DNA from: JOPF136 sp963773835
Lineage (GTDB): Bacteria > Acidobacteriota > Terriglobia > Acidiferrales > UBA7541
Direction: 5' to 3'
Assembly: GCA_963773835.1 (NCBI GenBank)
Contig: CAVZCQ010000004.1
Coordinates: 372,001-436,000 of the forward strand
DNA: 64,000 nt
This document shows, one piece after another, positions 31,509-39,751 of the stretch (position 1 is its first letter; every line of letters starts with the position of its first letter). The notes under the pieces are model-generated. The model searched no databases and had not been told where the DNA came from. It saw nothing but the letters and a program-made list of their open reading frames with translations. The position numbers and the translations under genes are program-made.

Positions 31509-32243
31509 TCAGTCACCCGGGCGCGCACCCACGAGCCGGTGCGCCAGTTCCGGCGAATCTTCGGCTTGCTGGCGAAGCTCTTCGGTGGCGCCGCGGATCG
31601 ATTCCAGGCGATAACGCGCGCGCATGAGAACGACGAACAAAGCGGTGGTGGCGCCCCAGGTGAAAAAGAGGACGGCCCTCATCGTGAAATCGAGGCCGGA
31701 GCCGGGCTGGGCGCCGGCGATGACGGCGGAAGGATGCTGGCCGCGCCACCAGCGGATGGTCATGAAGACGATGGGGACATCGACGAAAGCGAAGATGCCG
31801 TAAACGGCGCAGAGCACGGCGCGGCGCTGCTTATCGTCCACCAGCGTGCGGATGAGGAGATAGGCGATGTACATGAGCCAGGTGACGAAGGTGGAAGTGA
31901 GGCGCGCGTCCCAGGTCCACCAGATGCCCCAGATGGGTTTGGCCCAGATGGGGCCAGTGACGATGAGTACGGTGGTGAAGGCGAGGCCGGTTTCGGCGGC
32001 GGCGACGCCGGCCCAGTCGAAGCGGGGATCGCGCTTGAAGAGATAGAGGGCGCCGGCAACGGCGACGACCAGGAAGGCGACGCCCGCGGTCCATCCGCTG
32101 CCGACGTGGATGTAAAAAATGCGCTGGATGGCGTGCATGGTGGCTTCGTCGGGGGCGACGAAAAAGATGGCGTAGCCCGCGGCGGCCATCCAGAGGGCGG
32201 CGACGATTGTCGTGGCGAGCCAGAAGATGCGAGCAGGCGACAT
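31509..32243 (-). CDS. ccmC: haem exporter membrane protein CcmC
   Basis: 244 residues, six membrane helices. The tryptophan-rich haem-handling motif is present as WGIWWTWDARLTS (about residues 105-117), with His candidates in RIFYIHVGSGW and RWWRGQHPSAV flanking it. CcmC loads haem onto CcmE in the periplasm. The ATG lies one base before the ccmB stop codon, so the genes are coupled. The C-terminal 35 residues are hydrophilic and not part of the usual core. Confidence 0.94.
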   Translation of the reverse strand: MSPARIFWLATTIVAALWMAAAGYAIFFVAPDEATMHAIQRIFYIHVGSGWTAGVAFLVVAVAGALYLFKRDPRFDWAGVAAAETGLAFTTVLIVTGPIWAKPIWGIWWTWDARLTSTFVTWLMYIAYLLIRTLVDDKQRRAVLCAVYGIFAFVDVPIVFMTIRWWRGQHPSAVIAGAQPGSGLDFTMRAVLFFTWGATTALFVVLMRARYRLESIRGATEELRQQAEDSPELAHRLVGARPGD

Positions 32244-32244
32244 G

Positions 32245-33003
32245 TCACTCCTCGAGCATCGAGCCGAACAATAAGTAGGCGACGATCAGAAAGATTATAT
32301 CCGCGCCGGCGAGAAGTTTGAGCGCCATTGCGGGCCACTCGGGGGGATCGGAAAGAAGCGAGGCGGTGGCCTCGGTGGCGGCGACGAGAATGGGCGCAAG
32401 GACGGGCAGCAGGAGCAGCGGCAGAAGCATTTCGCGCATGCGGGCGTGGGCGGTGACGGCGGAAAAAATCGTGCCGGGGACGACGATGCCGAGCGAGCCG
32501 AGCAGACAGACCAGAGCGAGCGAGGGAAGCACGCCGATGACGCTGACGTTGTAGAAGACGACAAAGACGGGGATGAGAAGCGCTTCGGTGATGCAGAGGA
32601 AGACAAGATTCGCGAGCGTTTTGCCGAGCAGGATGGCGGCCGGAGCGATGGGGGCGAGGCGGAGAGCGGCGAGCGTGTCGTTGGTTTGCTCGCGAAGGAA
32701 CGCGGGCTCGAGCATCAAAGTGCCGGCGAACAGGAATGCGATCCAGAGGAGGCCGGGGCCGATGCGGCGCGATTCTTCGCTGGTGGGATCGAAACTGAAA
32801 CTGAACATGAAGACCACGGTGAGCGCGAACACGGCGGTGGTGACCAGAAGCTCGCGCGTGCGCAGTTCGGTGCGGACTTCTTTGGCGAAGATGGCCCAGA
32901 GGCCGGGCCAGAGACGTGCGGGGGCGGGAGAGGAGGACAGCACAGGCTGTCCCGAAACTTCGGGAGCTGCGCTCGTGGGGGCGGGTTGGGTTTGGGTGGC
33001 CAT
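32245..33003 (-). CDS. ccmB: haem exporter membrane protein CcmB
   Basis: 252 residues, six membrane helices; FAKEVRTELRTRELLVTTAVFALTVV opens the conserved domain (about residue 40), and EPAFLREQTNDTLAALRLAP and LLLLPVLAPILVAATEAT are typical of CcmB. It is the permease half of the CcmAB ABC transporter that frees holo-CcmE. The ATG overlaps the ccmA TGA (TGATG). The first 35 residues are not CcmB-like and include codons drawn from a CCCGAAACTTCGGG hairpin (about 32940-32970). Confidence 0.93.
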   Translation of the reverse strand: MATQTQPAPTSAAPEVSGQPVLSSSPAPARLWPGLWAIFAKEVRTELRTRELLVTTAVFALTVVFMFSFSFDPTSEESRRIGPGLLWIAFLFAGTLMLEPAFLREQTNDTLAALRLAPIAPAAILLGKTLANLVFLCITEALLIPVFVVFYNVSVIGVLPSLALVCLLGSLGIVVPGTIFSAVTAHARMREMLLPLLLLPVLAPILVAATEATASLLSDPPEWPAMALKLLAGADIIFLIVAYLLFGSMLEE

Positions 33004-33767
33004 CAGGGGGTGGCTCCGAATGGGGCTGACGGAGGGAGGACGGGCTGATCCCGTCCCGAAGGTTCGGGATTCGGGACTGTCCCACTTTCGTCGCGGACGA
33101 CGCGGCCGGAATCGAGCGAGAGGATGCGCGTGGCGAGCGAAAGCACTTCCCCGCCCTGATGGGTGCTCATCAGGATGGTGCAGCCGGACTGGTGCAGGCG
33201 ACGGAGCTCGCGGGCCAGCCATTCGCAGCCTGCCGGATCGAGACCGGTGGTGGGTTCATCGAGCAGCAGCAGAGAAGGGCCGTGCAGCAGGGCGCGGGCG
33301 AGCGTGAGGCGCTGGCGCATGCCGCGTGAAAAGGTGCGGACGAGATCGGCGCGGCGTTCGGCGAGGCCAGCCGCCTCGAGGCGGGCGGAAACGATGGCGG
33401 AGGCGTCACGCAGCGAGTAGAGGCGGGCGAAGAGCTGAAGATTTTCCTCGGCGGTAAGGTCGTCGTAGAGCATGGTGGCATGGGCCACGACGCCGAGACG
33501 GTTGCGCGCCGCGTCCGCGGATTCGGCGCCACAAAAACGGATGGCGCCGGCGGTGGGACGCGCGAGCTGCGCAGCGAGACGAAGCAGAGTGCTTTTGCCG
33601 GAACCGTTGGGGCCGAGCAGGGCGACAAATTCGCCGGGAAGGATTTCGAGCGTGGTGGGGCGGAGGGCGCGGACGGGGCCGTAGCGTTTTTCGACGGCGG
33701 CGAAGGAGATGCCCAGGCCCGGCGGGGCAGGCTGCAGGGCAATTGGGGAGTTGGCCGGGGAGGTCAT
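33003..33767 (-). CDS. ccmA: haem exporter ATP-binding protein CcmA
   Basis: 254 residues. ABC ATPase motifs: Walker A GPNGSGKST (about residue 53), signature region TFSRGMRQRLTLARALL, Walker B LLLLDEPTTGLD and switch STHQGGEV. ATP hydrolysis by CcmAB releases haem-loaded CcmE from CcmC. The tail after about residue 225 (GTVPNPEPSGRDQPVLPPS) is encoded by repeat DNA with CCCGAA..TTCGGG and GACGGG..CCCGTC pairings at 33040-33077 and is probably not functional. Confidence 0.94.
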   Translation of the reverse strand: MTSPANSPIALQPAPPGLGISFAAVEKRYGPVRALRPTTLEILPGEFVALLGPNGSGKSTLLRLAAQLARPTAGAIRFCGAESADAARNRLGVVAHATMLYDDLTAEENLQLFARLYSLRDASAIVSARLEAAGLAERRADLVRTFSRGMRQRLTLARALLHGPSLLLLDEPTTGLDPAGCEWLARELRRLHQSGCTILMSTHQGGEVLSLATRILSLDSGRVVRDESGTVPNPEPSGRDQPVLPPSAPFGATP

Positions 33768-33834
33768 TGCGGCGCCTTGTAACCGGGGCCGGCGAGTGAT
33801 TTTTTAGTTGGCGTCATGTGGTCAGGTCACGGGC

Positions 33835-33863
33835 GCACCCCGAGCGGCTCGGGGTGCTACCTA
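33835..33863 (-). repeat. REP-like GTAG hairpin
   Basis: GCACCCCGAG (33835-33844), CGG, CTCGGGGTGC (33848-33857), then TACCTAC. On the minus strand the upstream gene's stop TAG is followed directly by GTAGCACCCC. Confidence 0.8.
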
Positions 33864-35279
33864 CCCGCGCACCAGATCGCGGAGAAACGCTTTGATGCGG
33901 GCGCGTTCGCGCGTGTAGTCCTGCTCGGAGATGGTGCCTGCCTCTTGGCGGAGCTCGAGGCGGAAGAGAGTGTCCTTCAATTCCTCGAGGTTCAGCTTTG
34001 CGCCACGATCGGCCTCTTGCAGCACGGTGGCTGCGGAATTGTAGGTGGGGGAACGCGGGTGGATACCTGGGTCCGCCCCTACGGGCTCCGTGTGCGGGAC
34101 GCCAGCCGGAGGAGAGGCGGGCTCGCGGGGACGCGATTTCTTTTCTGGCGATGGGATGGGGAGCGGCATGGCGCCGGCGGGAGTGCCCGGGAGGGCGTGT
34201 TGCTGGCGCATCAGGAAAAAGAAGCCGGCAAGGAAAAAGAGGCCCATGCCGCCCAGCACGATCCACTGAAAACTCGAAAGGCGCGGGGAGAGAACCTGAA
34301 CGTTTGCGCCCGCGGGAGGCGCGGCGCCAGCGTCGCGTCCGGCGGGCTGGCCCTGGTCCGGGAGCCGTGCGGCGCCGGAAAGAGAAACCTCGAAGGCGGA
34401 ATTGGCGGCGAGGTTATCGCGGGTCAGGAGGGTGAAGCCCTGGTCGCTGCCCGCCGGGGCGAAGCCGTCGCCGGAAATCTGCACGCCCACAGGAGCGGCA
34501 ATCATCACGCGAGCCACAGGGAGGATGACGGGAGGGCGGAGGGAGGCGTGGTCGCCTTCGTAGGGGAGGTCGTAGGAGACGCGGATGTTGGTCTCGCCCG
34601 GTTTGAGGGCGTAGTCCACGGCGTAGCGGTTTTTGGAAATGTCGATGGTGCCCTGCGTAGTGGGCAGACCGCCCGGGGCCGTGGTGTTCACCTGGCCGAG
34701 CTGTGCGCCCTCGGGAAGGGCGAATTCAAAGGTGCCTTTGGGATTGGCGTAGGTGGCGGGAGGGTTCGTGTTGTTGTCGATGGAAAATTCTTCGCCGACC
34801 AGCAGGCGCGGGCCATTGGGCTGGAAGATGATGGTGCGCGAAGAGACGTGCACGGCGCTGGCCGGAGCAGAGGCTTCAAAAACGGTGACGTCCACGGTGT
34901 CGTGGCCCGGGGGCGCAGCCTGATGATAGTTCACCTTTTCGTAGGGCACGCGGACGAGCAACGGCTGCTGGCCGATTTCCGGGCTGTTGAACTGGAAGTG
35001 GCCTTGGGCGTCGGTCTGGACCGCGGTGATCTCCTGCATCCCGGCCATGGGAGAAAGCAAAACGACGGACTGGTGAGGGACGACTTTGCCGGTGGTTCCG
35101 TTTTTCACCGTTCCGGAGAGGATGCCGGCGGAGGCGGGGAGGACGAAGAGAAATAGGGAGAAAGCGGAGAGGAGAAGGCGAAAGAAGGAAAAACCATCGG
35201 CTTCAGGGGTTAAAACCCCTTTGCGCGCGGTGACGGTTACGGCGGGGTTGAAACCCCCCCCTTCCGGCGCGGGGGTCAT
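33861..35279 (-). CDS. membrane protein with carboxypeptidase-regulatory-like domain, ccm-operon associated
   Basis: 472 residues. After a hydrophobic signal segment (about 33-50) comes a regulatory-like beta-sandwich (GILSGTVKNGTTGKVVPHQSVVLLSPM), a long beta-rich region with KPGETNIRVSYDLPYEG, one membrane helix (about 350-372, WIVLGGMGLFFLAGFFFLM) and a C-terminal helical domain (LEELKDTLFRLELRQEAGTISEQDYTRER) like the SHOCT/CcmI-type short helices. About residues 400-425 (EPVGADPGIHPRSP) are repeat-derived. It overlaps the ccmI-like gene by 4 bases and precedes ccmA. A haem-delivery accessory role is inferred from the operon only. Confidence 0.6.
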   Translation of the reverse strand: MTPAPEGGGFNPAVTVTARKGVLTPEADGFSFFRLLLSAFSLFLFVLPASAGILSGTVKNGTTGKVVPHQSVVLLSPMAGMQEITAVQTDAQGHFQFNSPEIGQQPLLVRVPYEKVNYHQAAPPGHDTVDVTVFEASAPASAVHVSSRTIIFQPNGPRLLVGEEFSIDNNTNPPATYANPKGTFEFALPEGAQLGQVNTTAPGGLPTTQGTIDISKNRYAVDYALKPGETNIRVSYDLPYEGDHASLRPPVILPVARVMIAAPVGVQISGDGFAPAGSDQGFTLLTRDNLAANSAFEVSLSGAARLPDQGQPAGRDAGAAPPAGANVQVLSPRLSSFQWIVLGGMGLFFLAGFFFLMRQQHALPGTPAGAMPLPIPSPEKKSRPREPASPPAGVPHTEPVGADPGIHPRSPTYNSAATVLQEADRGAKLNLEELKDTLFRLELRQEAGTISEQDYTRERARIKAFLRDLVRG

Positions 35280-35653
35280 CGGGTGCCTTCCGGGCGGACA
35301 CTTCCTGCGTCAGGGCGGACACTCGGGTCCGCCCCTACGGCTAGTGTGCGGGCGCGGGCGCGGGGGGAGGAGTCGCCGGTGAGCGAGTCGATTTCCGCGA
35401 GCACGGCGGCGGCCTCGGCTTCGAGTGACTGGCGCACCTGCTCGAAGTCGTGCTCGGAAAATTTCCCGGAGCGGTATTCGAAGCGGAGGTCGCGCAGATT
35501 TTCGTAAATGGCGTCGCGGCGCTCGAGCAACTGGTCCAGGCGCGTGCGGAAGCGGCTGGCTTCCGCGGGGTCGGGCCGGAAATAGAAAATGAACATGGCG
35601 GAAGCGGCGGCCAGGAGCAGGCAGGCGATCGCGACGATGGTTTCTTCAGGCAT
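35276..35653 (-). CDS. CcmI/CycH N-domain-like small membrane protein
   Basis: 125 residues: one N-terminal membrane helix (about 6-24), then a coiled coil with RDAIYENLRDLRFEYRSGKFSEHDFEQVRQSLE, the pattern found after the first helix of CcmI-type proteins, which help present apocytochrome to the haem lyase. TPR domains of full CcmI are absent. The last 25 residues (VGADPSVRPDAGSVRPEGTR) are encoded by two GGGCGGAC repeat units (35293-35338) and look like a run-on into repeat DNA. It overlaps the next gene by 4 bases. Confidence 0.65.
   Translation of the reverse strand: MPEETIVAIACLLLAAASAMFIFYFRPDPAEASRFRTRLDQLLERRDAIYENLRDLRFEYRSGKFSEHDFEQVRQSLEAEAAAVLAEIDSLTGDSSPRARARTLAVGADPSVRPDAGSVRPEGTR
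35313..35338 (-). repeat. REP-like GTAG hairpin inside the ccmI-like gene
   Basis: GGGCGGAC (35313-35320), ACTCGG, GTCCGCCC (35327-35334), then CTAC. Its minus strand CCGTAGGGGCGGAC is read in frame as A-V-G-A-D; a half copy follows at 35293-35300. Confidence 0.8.
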
Positions 35654-35745
35654 GTTGGCGGCTCGGGGTTATCGTCTCGCTCCCGGAGTGAGCGCGGGGA
35701 TCACAGCCCCTTCCTTCGTCAGGGCAGGCATGAGTGGCTGTGCCA

Positions 35746-36399
35746 CTAGCCATCCTCCTCGGATTCGTCGCGGATGCGGGCGAGCATTTCCGGCGCCGGA
35801 GCGGGCCCAGGAATGGCACCGCCGGCCGGGGCGGGCACGGGTTGGTGCCAGCGGGCGATCACAGTGCGAACGACCAGAAAGCCGGCGCCGAGCACGGCAA
35901 ACGGCATGATCCAGGCGAGCCAGTTGAACCCTTTTGCGGGAGGCTCGGCCAGCACTTCCGCGCCGAATTCCTGGACGAAGGATTGGAGAATCAGGTCGTC
36001 GCTTTTGCCGGAGGCAATCTCGGCGTCGAGTTTTTTGAGCATGCCGGAGGACATGGGGCAGCCGACGTGGTTGCACTCGACGAGGACCTGCTTGCAGCCG
36101 CACATGCACATGAGGCGATGGCCGACCGCTTTGGCATGGTCGGTCTGCTGGGCGGTGGCGGGGAGAAGGAGAAAGAGGACGAGGATGAAGAGGAGGAAGG
36201 CGCGCGTGAAGGCGCGGGGGTCGGAGGAGAGGAACGCGCGCGGATTGCGGCCTTTCGCGGGCCGAACCTCAGCGGCGAACGCCGCCGAAGCGCGACCGCG
36301 CACCGGCACGGCTGAAGCCGTGCCCTGACGTACGCGCGCCAGAAAAGACGCCGGCTGGAAGCCGGCGCTACCAGTGCGGCGGCTAATCATGGGAGCCAT
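35746..36399 (-). CDS. ccmH: cytochrome c-type biogenesis protein CcmH
   Basis: The reliable part begins with a hydrophobic signal segment (FTRAFLLFILVLFLLLPATAQ) and continues to the haem-lyase thiol motif RLMCMCGCKQVLVECNHVGCP, MLKKLDAEIASGKSDD and QSFVQEFGAEVLAEPP, then a second membrane helix. CcmH keeps apocytochrome CxxCH reduced. The open frame reaches the ATG at 36399, but its first 40 residues are a translation of two hairpin repeats (36305-36372), so a GTG near 36303 is more likely the start. The stop TAG adjoins another imperfect hairpin (35723-35748). Confidence 0.85.
   Translation of the reverse strand: MAPMISRRTGSAGFQPASFLARVRQGTASAVPVRGRASAAFAAEVRPAKGRNPRAFLSSDPRAFTRAFLLFILVLFLLLPATAQQTDHAKAVGHRLMCMCGCKQVLVECNHVGCPMSSGMLKKLDAEIASGKSDDLILQSFVQEFGAEVLAEPPAKGFNWLAWIMPFAVLGAGFLVVRTVIARWHQPVPAPAGGAIPGPAPAPEMLARIRDESEEDG
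36305..36324 (-). repeat. hairpin, GGCACGGC family
   Basis: GGCACGGCT (36305-36313), GA, AGCCGTGCC (36316-36324), followed by CTGAC instead of CTAC; on the minus strand it begins GTCAG. Confidence 0.7.
36349..36372 (-). repeat. REP-like GTAG hairpin between ccmF and ccmH
   Basis: CGCCGGCT (36349-36356), GGA, AGCCGGCG (36360-36367), then CTACC. It would be read as G-S-A-G-F-Q-P-A-S-F if ccmH started at 36399. Confidence 0.85.
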
Positions 36400-38446
36400 A
36401 GGTGGAGGCCGCGGTGGCGGGTTGGGGAGCGCCGGCAGGGCCCGCGGCGGGCTGAGTGGCCGGAGAGAGGACGATGGCCATGCGGCGGTTGGGGAGAATG
36501 GCGAGAACGGTGCCGATACCGATGACGAGTCCTCCGATCCAGATCCATTTCACCAGGGGATTTAGATAGGCGTGGATGATGGGCGCGCCGGACTGGGGGT
36601 CGCGCCCGGCATAGACGACGTACAAATCCTCGCGGATGGTGGAATAGATGCTGACCATGGTGCCGGTTTCGCCGTTTCCAGTAGAGAACATGCGGCGCTC
36701 GGGATAGAGCATCATGAGGGATTTACCGCCGCGCACGACTTCAATGGTGGCGCGTTCGGCCTGGAAATTGGGCCCGGGGCGCGTCTCGAACTCCTGGCAG
36801 AGCAGGCGGTAGGGGCCGATGGTCATCTGATCGCCGGGGTGCATGGCGCTCTGGACGTCGGTCTTAAAAGCCGCGCCGGCGAGGCCGACGAAGATGAAGA
36901 CGATGCCGAGATGCACCACGTAGCCGCCGTAACGGCGCGTGTTGCGCATGGAAAGCTCGGTGAACGAGGAAAACCAGTTCATGCCGGTGCGGGCGCGGAT
37001 GACGCGCATGCCGCGGAAGAATTCCCCGGCGATGGTGAGGGTGACGAACGCGCACAGGGCCAGACAGACGAGCGCATAAAACTCACGGTAGCCCAGGGCG
37101 AACGCGGCTACTCCTGCGAGAGCGCCGCCGATGACCGGCATTCCGAAATTGCGGCGCAGGCTGTCGAGCGAAGTGCGGCGCCAGGCCAGCAGCGGGCCAA
37201 CGCCCGTGAGAAACAACAGGAAGAGGCCGATGGGGATGTTCACTTTGTTGAAGAAGGGCGGGCCGACGCTGATTTTATTGCCGGTGAAGGCTTCCGAGAT
37301 GACCGGGAAGAGGGTGCCCCAGAGAACGGCGAAGCACGCGGCCAGCAGGATCAGGTTGTTGAACAGGAAGCTGGACTCACGGGAGACCATGGAATCGAGA
37401 TGGTTGTCGCTCTTCAAGTAGTCGCGGTTCTTGAAGTAGGCGATCAGGCAGACGGCGATGATGAAGACGAGAAAGCCGGAGAACCACTGGCCGATGGAGG
37501 ACTGCGCGAAGGCGTGAACGGAGCTGACCACGCCGCTGCGCGTCAGGAAGGTTCCGAGGATGCAGAGCATGAAGGTAACGAACACCAGCCAGATGTTCCA
37601 GACGCGCATCATGCCGCGCTTCTCCTGCATCATCACGGAATGCAGGAAGGCGGTGCCGGTGATCCAGGGCATGAGCGAGGCGTTTTCGACCGGGTCCCAG
37701 GCCCAGTAACCGCCCCAGCCGAGCACGGCATAGGCCCAGTGCGCGCCGAGCAGTATGCCGATGGACTGGAATCCCCAGGCGATCATGGTCCACCGGCGAG
37801 TGACGTGAATCCATTTTTCGCCGGGATAACGGCCGAGCAGGGCGGCGAGGGCGAAAGCGAACGGAATGGTGAATCCGGTGTAGCCGAGATAGAGGTTTGG
37901 CGGATGGATGGCCATCTCGGGATACTGGAGCAGAGGATTGAGGCCGTTGCCGTCCGCGAGCGCCTGGACCTGCGGGAGGCCCGAGGCGCCGACGGCGCCG
38001 AGCAGGGCGAAGGGGCTGGCGACGAAATTATTGAGAATGAGGAAGAAGCCCTGGACGGTGGCGAGGATGACGCCGACGTAGGGCATCAGCTCGGGATGTT
38101 TGCGGCGGTTGATCACCAGGACGAGGAACGTGTACACGGAGAGCAGGAAGCTCCAGAACAGAAGCGAGCCCTGCTGGCCGGACCAGAGAGCGGGAAGCTT
38201 GTAAAAGGCCGGGAGATCGCGGCTGGAGTGCTCCGCGACGTAGGCCATGGCGAAATTGTCCGTGTAGAAGAGATAGACGAGCGAGGCGGTGCCGAGCATC
38301 ACCAGGACGCAGAGGGCGATGCCTGCGTTGCGAGCGCTCTTCAGCAGGATCTGGTTTTTGGTGCGGATGCCGACGATGCCGGCGCCGATGGCATAGAGGG
38401 CGCAGACAAAGGCCAGCAGGAGCGCAAAGGAGCCGAAGAGATCCAC
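36383..38446 (-). CDS. ccmF: cytochrome c haem lyase subunit CcmF
   Basis: 687 residues with about 15 membrane helices, normal length. The WWD-type haem motif reads WGGYWAWDPVENASLMPW (about residues 236-253); PALWSGQQGSLLFWSFLL, KRGMMRVWNIWLVFVTFMLCILGTFLTRSGVVSSVHAFA and RRYGGYVVHLGIVFIFVGLAG are further family blocks. It takes haem from CcmE and, with CcmH/CcmI, attaches it to CxxCH motifs. It follows ccmE by 15 bases. Confidence 0.96.
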   Translation of the reverse strand: MDLFGSFALLLAFVCALYAIGAGIVGIRTKNQILLKSARNAGIALCVLVMLGTASLVYLFYTDNFAMAYVAEHSSRDLPAFYKLPALWSGQQGSLLFWSFLLSVYTFLVLVINRRKHPELMPYVGVILATVQGFFLILNNFVASPFALLGAVGASGLPQVQALADGNGLNPLLQYPEMAIHPPNLYLGYTGFTIPFAFALAALLGRYPGEKWIHVTRRWTMIAWGFQSIGILLGAHWAYAVLGWGGYWAWDPVENASLMPWITGTAFLHSVMMQEKRGMMRVWNIWLVFVTFMLCILGTFLTRSGVVSSVHAFAQSSIGQWFSGFLVFIIAVCLIAYFKNRDYLKSDNHLDSMVSRESSFLFNNLILLAACFAVLWGTLFPVISEAFTGNKISVGPPFFNKVNIPIGLFLLFLTGVGPLLAWRRTSLDSLRRNFGMPVIGGALAGVAAFALGYREFYALVCLALCAFVTLTIAGEFFRGMRVIRARTGMNWFSSFTELSMRNTRRYGGYVVHLGIVFIFVGLAGAAFKTDVQSAMHPGDQMTIGPYRLLCQEFETRPGPNFQAERATIEVVRGGKSLMMLYPERRMFSTGNGETGTMVSIYSTIREDLYVVYAGRDPQSGAPIIHAYLNPLVKWIWIGGLVIGIGTVLAILPNRRMAIVLSPATQPAAGPAGAPQPATAASTYGSHD

Positions 38447-38461
38447 CGATTCCCCCCGCCC

Positions 38462-38926
38462 TCAGGTCTTCCCCGCGGCCGGAGCCGCAGAACTCGGGGC
38501 ACCGGCGGGAGGGCCGGCGGTACCGCCGGGATTGGAGCCCGGGGTAGCTTCATATTTCGAGGCGCATTTGGCCTGCACCTGCTCGGCAACGAAATGGCCG
38601 TCGGGCATGCGATGGCCCTCGACCAGCGCCTGGGCGCCGTCCTTGAACGTGTCGGGCAGAGGATCGGAGCCGACATAGCTGACCGGGAGGGTGCGGTTCT
38701 GCTCTTCGAGGACAAAATCGACGCGGCCAGGGAGATGCTGGATGGTGCCAGCACGGACGTTGCCGCTGACGCGCATACGCTGGCGCAGGGTGGCGCCGTG
38801 CAGGGCGTCGAGCTCGGAAATGGTGTGGTAATAGGTCTTGCTTTCGGAAACGCCGGACCAGGCAAGATAGCCGAGGGTGCTGAGGATGAGGGCCACGCCG
38901 ACGGCGAACTTGGCTCGAGTATTCAT
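38462..38926 (-). CDS. ccmE: haem chaperone CcmE, CxxxY type
   Basis: 154 residues. One N-terminal membrane anchor (about 5-24), then the OB-fold: MRVSGNVRAGTI, VDFVLEEQNRTLPVSYVGSDPLPDTFKDGAQALVEG, HFVAEQVQAKCASKYE. The haem-binding His of the usual HxxxY motif is replaced by Cys (CASKY, about residue 124), as in the CxxxY class known from some sulfate reducers and archaea. A Pro/Ala tail ends the protein. It is the first gene of the ccm operon; a CRP/FNR-like site is about 100 bases upstream. Confidence 0.93.
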   Translation of the reverse strand: MNTRAKFAVGVALILSTLGYLAWSGVSESKTYYHTISELDALHGATLRQRMRVSGNVRAGTIQHLPGRVDFVLEEQNRTLPVSYVGSDPLPDTFKDGAQALVEGHRMPDGHFVAEQVQAKCASKYEATPGSNPGGTAGPPAGAPSSAAPAAGKT

Positions 38927-39023
38927 GATATGCCCCTGCGGGCCGGGGTTAATTTCCGCCTGAGTGTACCACAGGGCCCCACAGCACCGCGAAACGAGGA
39001 TGGAGGAAGGTGTGCGGCAGGGC

Positions 39024-39039
39024 TGTGATATAGGTCACA
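39024..39039. promoter_or_regulatory. CRP/FNR-type palindrome upstream of ccm operon
   Basis: TGTGA-TATAGG-TCACA, a perfect match to the TGTGA-N6-TCACA consensus of CRP-type regulators. It lies 98 bases before the ccmE ATG and 120 bases after the ferredoxin gene's stop, both genes being on the minus strand. No CRP-family gene is in the window, so the regulator is unknown. Confidence 0.55.
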
Positions 39040-39134
39040 GGAGGAGGTGACTGCTGACTGGTGATTGGTGACTGGTACGGGCGGAGATGGTCGCGGAGGA
39101 CCGGCGACGGGATTGCCGATGCTAGCCGAAAGGC

Positions 39135-39161
39135 GCACAGGCAAGAGTGCCTGTGCCACTA
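39135..39161 (-). repeat. REP-like hairpin (TAGTGGCACAG class)
   Basis: GCACAGGCA (39135-39143), AGAG, TGCCTGTGC (39148-39156), then CACTAG. On the minus strand TAG of TAGTGGCACAG (39161-39159) is the ferredoxin stop codon. Confidence 0.8.
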
Positions 39162-39536
39162 GGGGTTGGAGAGTTCGGCGGCGCCGGGAGGCGGGGGGCC
39201 TTCGACGGGAGGAGGCTGGGGGATTTCTCCTTCGCCGAGTTTGCGGCTGAGACACCACTTCAGCTCGGGGGAAAGTTCGGTGACTTCCATGCCGGGAACG
39301 ACCAGGAATTTGCAGGCGAGCATGGGCCGCGGGGCGTCGTCGTCGGGGAGTTTGCACATCACCTTGCAGTACTGGCATTCCTGGTTCCAGCAGAAACGGC
39401 CGTAGGGAATCGTCTCTGGGCTAGCGTATTGAAAGGCGCGGAGGAGGCTGTTTTTCTCGGGGACGTTGAAAACGCGGCCCAGGACGGTAATGGGCACGAG
39501 CCGTTCGTAGGGACGGAAAATGTCGGACATCTCCAC
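39159..39536 (-). CDS. 2Fe-2S ferredoxin-type protein
   Basis: 125 residues. The plant-type cysteine pattern C-x4-C-x2-C...C is present as FCWNQECQYCKV (about residues 48-59) and MLACKFLVVPGMEV (about 72-85); upstream VLGRVFNVPEKNSLLRAFQY matches the beta-strand and helix of that fold. The Pro-rich tail is disordered. It is a soluble electron carrier; its partner is unknown. The gene lies upstream of the ccm operon in the same direction, separated by 230 bases containing the CRP-like site. Confidence 0.75.
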   Translation of the reverse strand: MEMSDIFRPYERLVPITVLGRVFNVPEKNSLLRAFQYASPETIPYGRFCWNQECQYCKVMCKLPDDDAPRPMLACKFLVVPGMEVTELSPELKWCLSRKLGEGEIPQPPPVEGPPPPGAAELSNP

Positions 39537-39715
39537 TCGCCTCTCTCGTTGCTTCCCTGGGACGTGGCGAACACAGTAAAACGGGGAGGGAGCGCGGGCA
39601 ACAGTTGCGATTGCGCAGATTCCAATGAGACACCCCGGGGGAGAACAGCGAAACTCGAAATTCGAAAATCGGTCGGAGAAGAGCTGCCTAGCAGCGGGCC
39701 GGGATTAGGAGAGGA

Positions 39716-39751
39716 GCACAGGCTGATCCCGATGCTTCGGGACTGTGCCAC
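39716..39751 (-). repeat. REP-like double hairpin (GTGGCACAG class)
   Basis: Outer GCACAG (39716-39721) and CTGTGC (39743-39748), inner CCCGA/TCGGG, then CAC and the TAA stop of the kinase gene read on the minus strand (TAAGTGGCACAG). Confidence 0.8.

Noticed and set aside
36572..39028. 818-codon open frame on the plus strand opposite ccmF/ccmE
   Set aside because: Mirror frame of GC-rich coding DNA; no domain, and the minus strand carries unmistakable CcmF and CcmE.
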